Assembly (NCBI GenBank): GCA_030592625.1
Contig: JAUVIY010000036.1
Span: 1-13,980, forward strand
Direction: 5' to 3'
From: Spirochaeta sp.
GTDB lineage: Bacteria > Spirochaetota > Spirochaetia > DSM-2461
DNA length: 13,980 bases
Under the pieces are notes generated by a model. That model was not told the origin of the DNA. It made no database searches and saw only the letters and a list, made by a program, of their open reading frames with translations. Shown here one piece after another: positions 1 to 7,700 of the stretch. The position numbers and the translations under genes are program-made. How positions within the stretch are numbered: the stretch's first letter is position 1; every line of letters starts with the position of its first letter.

Positions 1-1396
1 AAAGGTAGTCCCGCACATCGGGATTCAACAGATCGATGAAGAACTGATTTCTGCCAGGAGAAGGCGTACGCCCGGGAGCACGAATCATCCACTCAGGATG
101 ACTGCGGTACAGATCGGAGTCTTCACTGATCATTTCCGGTTCCACCCAGATGCCGAAATCCAGACCCCTGGAGCGTATTTTATCCGCCAGACGGCCCAGT
201 CCTTCGGGAAGCTTTTTCCTGTGGGCAAACCAGTCGCCCAGTGATGAGTCATCTCTATCCCTCCTGCCGAACCAGCCGTCGTCCAGAACGAAGAGTTCCA
301 TACCGGCGGAAGCGGCTTCTCCGACCAGGGCCAGGAGCTTTTTCTCGGTGAAATCCAGATACGTCGCCTCCCAGTTATTCACCAGGATGGGGCGATGCCG
401 GTTTCTCCATCCAGGGGGAATGATGTGATTGTTGATCAGCTTGTGAAAATTGCCGCTGAGGCCGTTCAGACCGTCGCCGGAAAAGCTGAGTACGGCTTCC
501 GGGGTCTGAAAGGATGCGCCGGGTTCCAGTATATAGCGGAATCCATCGGGATTGATGCCGAGCTGGATGCGGGTGAGGGAATGGGGTGAGCGTTCCACCG
601 CACAGCTGTGATTGCCGGAGTAGATGAGAGATGCCCCGTAAACCTCACCCTGACCGGTGGAAGTACCTGGAGCGGCGAGGGCGATAAAGGGTGAATGATC
701 CGAGGAACTGGCCCCTTTCCGGGAGCTGATTTCGGTCTTCCCCGGCCCGAGGCTGCGGCGATTGATGTGTCTCTCCCGGATCCAGGCACCGTCAAGGGTG
801 ATGAGTTCCCAATCCGGCAATTCCAGATCGAGGCAGACGCTCATAGCTCTTTCCAGGGCGATGCTTGAGCCGGAGTCATTCACGAATCGGGCGCTGCGGC
901 ATATGACATCGCAATCGGCCAATGGGGAGTAAGAGAGAATGAGGCGGACACTCAGGACCGGGTCTTCCAGCTCCAGCTCCAGAGTGAAAACATCATTTTC
1001 GCTGGTGGCGGCGACGCAGACGGCAGCGGAAGGCAGTCCGTCCAGGGCCGGTTTATTACGTAGTATCCGATGGCTTTTATACGTAAAATCGAAGGTTCGG
1101 TCGCCCCCGGAGGAAACCGGAATGCAGGAAGGGTCACGGTAGTCACCCTTGCCGGGGCCCGAATATTCCAGGCGAGTGGTTTCCAGGACGGTTCGGGGAT
1201 GATCCGCAGAGTAATTGGTTTGATTGGCATGGGCCATATGGGGTGAAGGAAGAAGATTCTTTCCCGGCACATCGGCCTTCAGCTTCCTACCGTAATAGAT
1301 GCCCAGAGGGTGACCGGTATCGCTGATAGCCATGATGTAGCTGGTATTATCCGTTCTCAAATGAAAACTGCGGGTATCATTATCATAATGAATCAT
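1..1396 (-). CDS. Alpha-galactosidase, GH36 family (partial, C-terminus beyond window edge)
   Basis: Hydrolyses terminal alpha-1,6-linked galactose from oligosaccharides such as raffinose and melibiose. About 465 residues lie in the window, and GH36 enzymes of this type usually have about 730. The first ~330 residues form the N-terminal beta-sandwich region. The TIM barrel then opens with the family signature NNWEATYLDF (about residue 340), LFVLDDGWFG followed by SSLGDW (about 365-385) and FGIWVEPEM (about 410-420). The nucleophile motif (KWD...) and the acid/base Asp would lie just past the left edge and cannot be checked. ATG at 1396 is the only plausible start: the upstream in-frame stretch has no ATG, GTG or TTG before a TAG. 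The Shine-Dalgarno is weak (GGGGAAG, about 16 bases upstream). No signal peptide is seen, so it is probably cytoplasmic. It follows the frameshifted TfoX-like gene by 25 bases and may share its transcript. Confidence 0.9.
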   Translation of the reverse strand, partial: MIHYDNDTRSFHLRTDNTSYIMAISDTGHPLGIYYGRKLKADVPGKNLLPSPHMAHANQTNYSADHPRTVLETTRLEYSGPGKGDYRDPSCIPVSSGGDRTFDFTYKSHRILRNKPALDGLPSAAVCVAATSENDVFTLELELEDPVLSVRLILSYSPLADCDVICRSARFVNDSGSSIALERAMSVCLDLELPDWELITLDGAWIRERHINRRSLGPGKTEISSRKGASSSDHSPFIALAAPGTSTGQGEVYGASLIYSGNHSCAVERSPHSLTRIQLGINPDGFRYILEPGASFQTPEAVLSFSGDGLNGLSGNFHKLINNHIIPPGWRNRHRPILVNNWEATYLDFTEKKLLALVGEAASAGMELFVLDDGWFGRRDRDDSSLGDWFAHRKKLPEGLGRLADKIRSRGLDFGIWVEPEMISEDSDLYRSHPEWMIRAPGRTPSPGRNQFFIDLLNPDVRDYL

Positions 1397-1421
1397 AATT
1401 GAGGATGATGATGCTTCCCCG

Positions 1422-1732
1422 TCAGTCTGGCAAGCCGCCCCCTACGATGAGTTTCCTGGCTTCCCTGAGAACTCCCCGCCACAATATTTCGTCGGAAACG
1501 GACATGGAGGCCCATTGCTTGAACTGTTGGCCAGACCTGATTCTACGAGATTCTTAACGTGTTTTTCGGTGAGTTTGACAATGAGGGTGCCTGAAGTCTT
1601 GTCTTTGCAGGCGATATATCTGCCCCGGACCCGCAGACAGGGAAACCCCATCATTGTACCGGGTTGTACTTCACCGGCGTTGATGAATTCATCAGCGAGT
1701 TTATCGAAGAGGGTACGATCGATATCGGCCAT
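1422..1732 (-). pseudogene. Small TfoX/YjbR-like domain protein, frameshifted near 1530
   Basis: The first ~68 residues (MADIDRTLFDKLADEF..., then TMMGFPCLRVRGRYIA and TLIVKLTEKHVKNLVESG) resemble the small TfoX-N / MmcQ-YjbR type fold, a metal-free alpha/beta domain of unclear role in most stand-alone members. After VESGL the reading frame becomes low-complexity (NSSSNGPPCP) and stops at 1442. The adjacent frame instead continues with a family-like end (QQFKQWASMS, then EARKLIVGGG) and stops at 1422. Inserting one G in the GGCC at about 1529-1532 would join the two halves as SGLGQQFKQW and give a 103-residue protein. Length and continuity both fit a single-base deletion or a sequencing error. 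The start at 1732 has a good Shine-Dalgarno (AGGAGAG, 1734-1740). Read literally, the gene encodes a 96-residue protein ending at 1442. The family assignment is by motif pattern only. Confidence 0.65.
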
Positions 1733-1755
1733 ATCTCTCCTTACCTAAAAAATAA

Positions 1756-1775
1756 GGAAATTTTCATAGATTTCC
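1756..1775. repeat. Short inverted repeat between divergent genes
   Basis: GGAAAT and ATTTCC form a perfect 6-base inverted repeat around an 8-base AT-rich spacer, in the 132-base gap between the divergent TfoX-like and GGDEF-EAL genes. It could be an operator for either gene. The arms are short and AT-rich, so chance is a real alternative. Confidence 0.25.
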
Positions 1776-1817
1776 AGACCTGGCGGGTTGTTGGGGTAAA
1801 ATATCTTTTGAATCGCA

Positions 1818-1826
1818 TGATACAAT
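1818..1826 (+). promoter_or_regulatory. Extended -10 promoter element for the GGDEF-EAL gene
   Basis: TGATACAAT reads as TG-N-TACAAT, an extended -10 box one base off the sigma-70 consensus. No good -35 lies 16-18 bases upstream, which is usual for extended -10 promoters. Transcription would start near 1833, leaving a ~32-base leader that contains the GGAGG Shine-Dalgarno at 1851-1855. Confidence 0.4.
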
Positions 1827-1864
1827 AGTAATCAAGGATATCCCCGATCTGGAGGTAGCTTCTC

Positions 1865-3229
1865 ATGGATCAGGACACCACATGTCGACAGCTTCTGGAA
1901 AAAGCTCTCAGCGATCTCTCGCGCGAGCGTGATCGCGCCGATCAGCTTCAAGGGTTGATTAATCATGATTCCGAGACTGGATTGATGATGCGTCACATGC
2001 TGGTGAGGAGGATGAACCATCTCATCGGGACCGGGAATGAACGCTTCGCTTTCGGGATTCTCCGCCTCGACCGTAATTACCAGCGGATCCGTCACTCCCG
2101 GGACAAACTGAAAGTGCTGCTCTATGTTACCGCTGAACGGATTAAAAGGGTTATGGGTGAGGGCAATCTCTATCAGTCCGACAGAGGGGATGAGTTTCTT
2201 TTCATCCTTCCTGTTTCCAGGGGCGAGGAAGGAATTTCGAAAAAAGTGACGGAAATCATGGAAGCGGTACGGATGTATCACAATCCCCCCGCTTCGGACA
2301 TCCGCTTTGGCTGTAATGTAGGTGTTGCGATTTACCCCGACCATGCCGTAACCATCAGTGAGCTGGAAGAGAACGCCGAAATCGCCCTGGGTATCCACGA
2401 AGAGGTCCGCTGGGGAGGTTATCTCTACTCCCCGGAAATTGGCGCTAAATATCATGAAAACAATACCCTTGAATCCATACTTCGGAACGGAGTCATGGAC
2501 GGATTCAGTGGATTTCATGTGGCCTATCAGCCACTGGTGGATGTTAAGGGGGGTGTTATAGGATGTGAGGCCCTCATGCGCTGGGATGCCCCGGGCCACG
2601 GTGCGGTGTCGCCGACCCGCTTCATACCCCTGGCCGAACAGAGCGGCCCTATCGTTTATCTGGGTAAATGGATTCTCTACCAGGTTCTCAGTCAGGTGAA
2701 AATCTGGCGGGAAACCCTGAAACCCGATCTCTTCGCTTCGGTAAACATGTCCCTGGTACAGCTCGAACAGCCGGATTGTGTGGAAATGATTACCCTTGCC
2801 ATGAATTCCCATGATCTGCAGGGACAGGCTCTCCAGCTTGAGGTGACCGAGAGCGTCCTGATGGAGAATCCCGAGGTGGTCCGTCAGAATCTGCTGGCGT
2901 TCCAGCAGATGGGTATCCGCATCATGCTTGACGATTTCGGCACGGGATACTCAAGCCTGGCCATTCTGAATACCTTACCGATCAACACTCTGAAGATTGC
3001 CAAGGAAATAATCGATGACTTCCCCGGCGATACCAGGAGTGTGGAAATCGTCAGGGCCATCATGAGCATCTCCGAGAGCTTCGGATTCACGACCCTGGCC
3101 GAAGGTATTGAGAAAGAGGAACAGTACCGCGGGCTTGTCGGCGAGGGAGTCGATGTTCTGCAGGGATTCCTGTTCAGTGAGCCAATTTCTGCGGCAGACT
3201 TCCAGAACCGTTATCTGTCTCCCGTCTGA
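1865..3229 (+). CDS. GGDEF-EAL protein (cyclic-di-GMP signalling), degenerate GGDEF
   Basis: A soluble 454-residue protein with no membrane segment or recognisable sensor domain, only a short N-terminal helix that looks like a coiled coil. A GGDEF domain (about 35-190) retains DSETGL but has RGDEF for GGDEF (107-111). It also lacks the usual DxD-FK-N region and the RxxD inhibitory site, so cyclase activity is unlikely and it may bind GTP only. The EAL domain (about 205-450) keeps the phosphodiesterase residues E235 (EALMRW), N294, E326 and E329 (EVTES), D356-D357 (DDFGTGYSS), K377, E413 and Q433. The conserved Asp of the KxD motif is Ala379 (LKIAKE). It may hydrolyse c-di-GMP to pGpG weakly, or act as a c-di-GMP/GTP sensor. 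GGAGG at 1851-1855 supports the ATG at 1865. The 3' end overlaps the convergent J-domain gene by 19 bases. Confidence 0.93.
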   Translation: MDQDTTCRQLLEKALSDLSRERDRADQLQGLINHDSETGLMMRHMLVRRMNHLIGTGNERFAFGILRLDRNYQRIRHSRDKLKVLLYVTAERIKRVMGEGNLYQSDRGDEFLFILPVSRGEEGISKKVTEIMEAVRMYHNPPASDIRFGCNVGVAIYPDHAVTISELEENAEIALGIHEEVRWGGYLYSPEIGAKYHENNTLESILRNGVMDGFSGFHVAYQPLVDVKGGVIGCEALMRWDAPGHGAVSPTRFIPLAEQSGPIVYLGKWILYQVLSQVKIWRETLKPDLFASVNMSLVQLEQPDCVEMITLAMNSHDLQGQALQLEVTESVLMENPEVVRQNLLAFQQMGIRIMLDDFGTGYSSLAILNTLPINTLKIAKEIIDDFPGDTRSVEIVRAIMSISESFGFTTLAEGIEKEEQYRGLVGEGVDVLQGFLFSEPISAADFQNRYLSPV

Positions 3230-3966
3230 TACCTTTCATTCAGCAGGAGGTCTCTGGCGGTTTTCAACCGTCTGAACAGGGTGGCATCCCCGCCCCTGTC
3301 AGGGTGGTATTTCCTGGAAAGGATTCGAAACTTGTTTTTCACTTCTCGCTTTCCAGGCCTCTTTTCATCATGCAGCTGATTAAAACCGAGCATCAACAGG
3401 GCTTCGATCCTCAAACCCTGACTTTCCGGGAAGCTTCCGTAACGTTCGATGAGCCGGCTCAAAAAGAGACTCCAGAGATTTTGCCATTCGATTTCTCCGA
3501 ATCCGGCCAATTCGCCTGCGCGTTTCTTTGATTTCGGGAAGATAAAATCGTCCCAGACGGGATTGGCTCCGGACGGATGATGAATCCTTTCCAGTTCGGC
3601 CAGCATTCTTAAGGTCCGGCGGCGATGATCCGGTAATTCCCGCATCCCGGACATAATCGCCCTGTCCCGTTCGTCCCGCCATCGTTGGCGCTCTTCAAGC
3701 CATGCTTTTTTGACGGTGAGAAAAAGTGGAAAAAAGGGATCTGTCGGCAGCCTGTATGTACGGTAAAACAACTTCATGTTTTCAGGTTTGATTCGAGCCT
3801 TATTGAGGAGGCTGTAGCAGCGTCGGCTGATCCTCAGTTTCTGGAGTTTTTCCGAGGACATGAAATGATCCCAGAGGAGACGGTGCCTGGAATCCCGAAC
3901 CAGTCCCCGGGGCTGTGCGTCCAGAAGTGATGCCAGGGTGTAATATCTTCTTCTCAGGCGGGACAT
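3211..3966 (-). CDS. J-domain (DnaJ-like) co-chaperone with C-terminal J domain
   Basis: A 251-residue, strongly basic and arginine-rich protein. Residues about 187-244 form a J domain: helix II is REVKNKFRILSRKY, followed at once by the diagnostic HPD (221-223) in HPDRGGDATL and a helix III ending ARDLLL. J domains stimulate the ATPase of DnaK/Hsp70, and the HPD loop is essential for that. The G/F-rich segment, zinc finger and C-terminal substrate domain of true DnaJ are absent, so this is a class III J protein. The J domain is at the C-terminus, with ~185 residues of helical, unfamiliar sequence in front that presumably sets the target. No signal peptide or membrane segment is seen. The start is divergent from the lipoprotein gene with 38 bases between them, and no clear Shine-Dalgarno is visible. 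Its stop lies inside the end of the convergent GGDEF-EAL gene. Confidence 0.85.
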   Translation of the reverse strand: MSRLRRRYYTLASLLDAQPRGLVRDSRHRLLWDHFMSSEKLQKLRISRRCYSLLNKARIKPENMKLFYRTYRLPTDPFFPLFLTVKKAWLEERQRWRDERDRAIMSGMRELPDHRRRTLRMLAELERIHHPSGANPVWDDFIFPKSKKRAGELAGFGEIEWQNLWSLFLSRLIERYGSFPESQGLRIEALLMLGFNQLHDEKRPGKREVKNKFRILSRKYHPDRGGDATLFRRLKTARDLLLNERYQTGDR

Positions 3967-3976
3967 AATTCAATAA

Positions 3977-3985
3977 TGATATACT
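3977..3985 (+). promoter_or_regulatory. Extended -10 promoter element for the small lipoprotein gene
   Basis: TGATATACT (TG-N-TATACT) is one mismatch from an ideal extended -10. No convincing -35 is present. The predicted start near 3992 gives a leader of only ~13 bases that begins almost at the GGAGG Shine-Dalgarno (3994-3998). Confidence 0.4.
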
Positions 3986-4004
3986 ACCAGTCCGGAGGTT
4001 CGAT

Positions 4005-4316
4005 ATGTCACGAAAAACCGTATTCTTCCTGTTTCCGGCGTTGCTGACCCTGCTGCTGCTGAGTGCATGCGCTCCTGGCAGCGGTTCATACTCCCCGGTT
4101 GACAGGGCTAATTTCCTTGCCGGGATATGGCACGGGTGGATTGCACCATTCACTCTCATTATCGGGCTGTTCAACAAGTCGATCCGGGTATATGAGACTT
4201 TCAATACAGGCTGGTGGTACGACTTCGGCTTTTACATCGCTGTGATATCAGGATTCGGCAGCCTTTCCCTGGCCCGGGGACGCAAGCACCGGCATAAGCG
4301 GCGGGATGACGATTGA
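4005..4316 (+). CDS. Small membrane lipoprotein with two hydrophobic segments
   Basis: A 103-residue protein. A hydrophobic signal segment runs into the lipobox LSAC, giving a predicted lipid-modified Cys22. The mature part has a hydrophobic segment at about 37-56 (FLAGIWHGWIAPFTLIIGLF), a loop with VYETFNTGWWYDFGF, and a second hydrophobic segment at about 74-90, ending in a charged basic/acidic tail (RKHRHKRRDDD). This pattern (lipobox, WHG, membrane helix, NxGWWYDFGF, membrane helix) recurs in small hypothetical proteins of several bacterial phyla, as I recall it; I know of no assigned function. Being both lipidated and membrane-spanning is unusual. GGAGG at 3994-3998 sets the start. It lies 48 bases upstream of the DUF4342 gene in the same direction. 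TATAAT at 4319-4324, in the gap, could start a separate transcript, but no -35 accompanies it. Confidence 0.75.
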   Translation: MSRKTVFFLFPALLTLLLLSACAPGSGSYSPVDRANFLAGIWHGWIAPFTLIIGLFNKSIRVYETFNTGWWYDFGFYIAVISGFGSLSLARGRKHRHKRRDDD

Positions 4317-4364
4317 GTTATAATGATGCTTGCGCAACGATGAGCCGGCACCTAGACTCAGGAC

Positions 4365-4664
4365 ATGGCTGATAAAGACTGGATCGAAGAAATCAGAGTC
4401 CGCGGTGCTGAAGCCGTCGACCGGGTCAAGGAACTCTTTGCCGAAGGCAATGTTCGCAAAGTGGTTCTTAAAAAGGAAAACGGGGACATCCTGTTCGAGC
4501 TGCCATTAACCGCCGGTGTCCTTGCCGGAGGTGCGGTTACACTTATGGCACCGGTTATTGCGGCAATCGGAGCTGCAGCGGCCTTCCTGGCCCACGTTCG
4601 CATCGAGATTCATCGGTCGGAGGACGAAGACGACGACGAACCAAACCGCGAGTCGGAGGATTAA
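4365..4664 (+). CDS. DUF4342 domain-containing protein
   Basis: A 99-residue protein matching the DUF4342 layout as I know it. An amphipathic N-terminal helix (WIEEIRVRGAEAVDRVKELF) is followed by a short beta segment with EGNVRKVVLKKENGDILFELPLT. Then comes a long small-residue hydrophobic stretch (about 50-76, rich in Ala/Gly) that probably inserts in the membrane, and a strongly acidic tail (SEDEDDDE...). No function is known for the family. The Shine-Dalgarno is poor (CAGGA, very close to the ATG). Its last codons contain GGAGG (4655-4659), positioned to serve the ATG at 4670 only five bases after its stop. This is the usual sign of an operon with the TPR gene that follows. Confidence 0.8.
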   Translation: MADKDWIEEIRVRGAEAVDRVKELFAEGNVRKVVLKKENGDILFELPLTAGVLAGGAVTLMAPVIAAIGAAAAFLAHVRIEIHRSEDEDDDEPNRESED

Positions 4665-4669
4665 AGTCA

Positions 4670-4720
4670 ATGCTTCAGCGTTACATCACCATTTTGTCCA
4701 TAAGCGGGATCTGGATATAA
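4670..4720 (+). other. 16-residue ORF in frame with the TPR gene, closed by TAA
   Basis: ATG at 4670 has a strong Shine-Dalgarno (GGAGGA, 4655-4660). It reads 16 residues, mostly hydrophobic (...ITILSISGIWI), to a TAA at 4718-4720. The large TPR frame is the same frame and opens immediately afterwards (GGC, then TTG at 4724). It is either the true N-terminus of the TPR protein, cut off by a nonsense mutation or base error, or a leader peptide that delivers ribosomes to the TTG start. The first reading explains the good Shine-Dalgarno and tight spacing better. Confidence 0.45.
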
Positions 4721-4723
4721 GGC

Positions 4724-7700
4724 TTGAACCGGTATGACCTCTGGCGCTTCTTCGGTTTTCTTCCCGAAGCACCTGAAGAGGCTTACACCGGAGACCCGGA
4801 TCAGGCTCTTTCATCACTGAAATCCGAATCAGATCCTATCGCTTCATTGTGCTCAATCGCCTTTCGCTTTTCACGGATTGACCATCTCAAGGAAATCCTG
4901 ACAGCTGAGGATTGGGATGACTCCGCCGACGGTCTTCTATACCGGGCGAGGCTCCGTTTTTTTCGTGCTCTTGCCGAGAATCCCGAATCACCGGAAATCA
5001 GGCTTCTCGATGAGGCCGCCGCGGATTTCAGGCGGGCTGCGGATCATCTCTCCACATCCCGGGAGGCGTTAGCCGGTCTGGTGAGAATCTACGCCCTGGT
5101 TGATGGAACCGGAGCCGCCCTGAAGGCTCTTCGGCGCCTCGAACACAGCGGGGGCCGCCTCGCCCGTCCGGCGGCGGCCGGAGCTTACCTGTTTCTGGCG
5201 GAGCTGCCGGGAACCGAAGCGTCTGTCCATCGGAAATACCTGCGCCGGGCCTGTCGTCACTTGCAGCGTTCGGAATACAGCGATGAGATCCGCCTGATCC
5301 GGCTGATCATCCACTCCCAACTGGGAAATGCCGATAAAGCCCGCCGGGGATGGGCGGATATGGCGAAGAAGGGCTCGCCCGAGGCACAAATTCACCTGAT
5401 TCGGGATGACATCAACCGATGGACTCAGAACCGTCATAATGAAAGCAAAGACAGGCTGTACGGTGAACTTTCGGACTACAGGCGGGTCAGGCCCTCGGAC
5501 CCCAGGGCTTTCATGTCTGAAGGTGATCTTCTGCTGGCCGAGGATCCCGAATCGGCACAAATGGCCTGGAGGAGTGCCCTGGTTCTCGACGATCGGTATG
5601 CCGAAGTCTGGCAGCGTCTCGGAGATTTGTACAAGGATAACTGGGACAGGGGTGACGATAATTTTCGGACCACCTGGCTGGATGCGGCCAGTGACGCCTA
5701 TATCAAGGCTGTAACCCTCGAACCTCTGAATCCGTTATACAGACTGGCCCTCGGTATCGTGGAGCGGGAAGCCGGACGTCCGGCCAGGGCCATCGGAACC
5801 CTCCTGGGAGGCCTGGCTCTGGTTACGGACGATCCGACTTTCAGACGATGGCTCGCGATGAGCTGGACAGATCTGGCATACTCTACGGAACTCTCTCCCT
5901 CGGCCCGATCAGCCGCAGCGGGCCGGGCCCGGAACGAATGGGGGAGGCTGCTTACTAAGGGGTACAGGCACCCCTACGACATTATGGGGCTTCTTCGGTC
6001 CCTGGCTCTTGAAGCGGCTGGAGAACCGGAAAAAGTGAGCGGACTCGAGCCGCAGTTATCTTCACTGACGGCCGAACTCATTCGGGTTTACCCCCGGGAG
6101 AACTCGGCGGATCTGATCGGTCCGGCGGAAGACCTGATAAAGGCAAACCTACCGGATAATGCCCGGGTTCTGCTGGATCGTGCATCGGAATACCATCCCG
6201 AACATCCCGGTCTGCTGGCAGCCCGGGGAGCCATAATACGGGGAACCGATCCCACCGAATCCATGAAGCTCTACCTCGATGCCGCGTCTGCCGCAGACTC
6301 GGGTAGTCCGGAACATATCGATTGGCTTTTGAACGCCTCTGATATGGCTGTTGCAGCGGACAGGTCAGATGAAGCCGAATCCATTATCCATTCCGGACTG
6401 GTCGATCATCCCGGGAATCCGGTGCTGGTGAAGAGATTGGCTGAGAAACTGGTATCCGAAGACCGAATCTCTGAAGTGTCGGACCTTTATCTGAACGCTT
6501 TATTGAGAAATCCGGATGACCATAACCTCCTGGAAGATGCGGTTTGGTTTACCCGGAGTATCGGTATGCAGGATCTGGCCGAATCCATGCTCCGGAATGC
6601 CCTCGGAAGAAATTCGGAAGACGGGCGTATCTGGAATCAACTGGGTGTCCATTTCATGGAAACCGGCTGGGACGAAGTGTCCGATTCAATGAAACCCTCA
6701 TCTCTTGAAGCAGCCGTAGCGGCATATCGCCGAGCTGTCGAGATCATTCCGGAAAGTCCTGTTTTCCTCGGTAATCTTGGTGATGCCTTGAGGCAATCAG
6801 GGGAGTGGACTGAAGCCGCCGAATTACTGGAGAAGGCGGTAGAGAGCGGCAGCGATACCGGAGAAGACGCATTTGCCGTCAATTCCCTCGCAAGACTCGA
6901 AGATGAGCGGTCCTATACAGCCGGGGGTAGCGACTCCTCGGCCGGCGACTGGGAAAAATCGGGACATCATTATCGCCGAGCAGCAGATATCGGTGACAGG
7001 AATGCCGATTTTCAGCGTGATTATGCCTGGTGGCTTTACCGTGAACGAAGGCTGGAAGACTCCATCGATTTCTACCGCCGTGCGGCGGAGATTGACCCAA
7101 CGGACGACAGTCTGCCTTACGGGGAATCGGCCTGCTGGTTGGAGTTCGGGAACGAGAAAGAGGCGCTGGAGGCACTGGAACGGGCATTGAAAATCAAACC
7201 TTCGAATCCCATACTGCTGGCGGACAAGGCTGATATGCTCGGAGCTGCCGGACGGGCCGAAGATGCCGAGCATCTTTATCGCGATGTGATTTTAAAAAGC
7301 GAAGAAGCCGCCTGGGCCTGGGAGCGTCTGGCGGAGTTCCGGGAAAGCCGTGCTGAAGAGGCTGAACCGCCTTATGAAGCGCCGGTTTTAAGCCTTGACG
7401 GTCCTGAGTGCTTTAATGCGGACTCACTCATAACCGGCAATCGTTCCCCGATAGGCGATCGATGGCGCCGCCTTGCTTTAAAGGCATGGGATAAGGCTCT
7501 GAAAACCGACCCGGAAAACTGGAAATTCAAGGCCCGGTGCGGGGCGGCCTGGATGGCTGTGGGCCGCCGGGACAAGTCCCGGGATCTTCTGAGCCAGGCA
7601 CCCGGTCATGCCGATTCCATGAACCGACTCGGCAGATTGGAACTCATCGATGCATTGAAACTGGCGGACCGGAATCTATGGAACTCATCGAAGATCCACC

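Noticed and set aside
1832..2812. 326-codon open frame on the minus strand
   Set aside because: It lies antisense to the GGDEF-EAL gene, whose domain motifs are unmistakable. The antisense translation shows no domain and is a codon-bias shadow.
4319..4324. TATAAT as a separate promoter for the DUF4342 gene
   Set aside because: It is a perfect -10 hexamer, but it has neither a -35 at the right distance nor a TG extension, and the hexamer spans the end of the lipoprotein gene's stop region. Chance is likely enough not to list it on its own.
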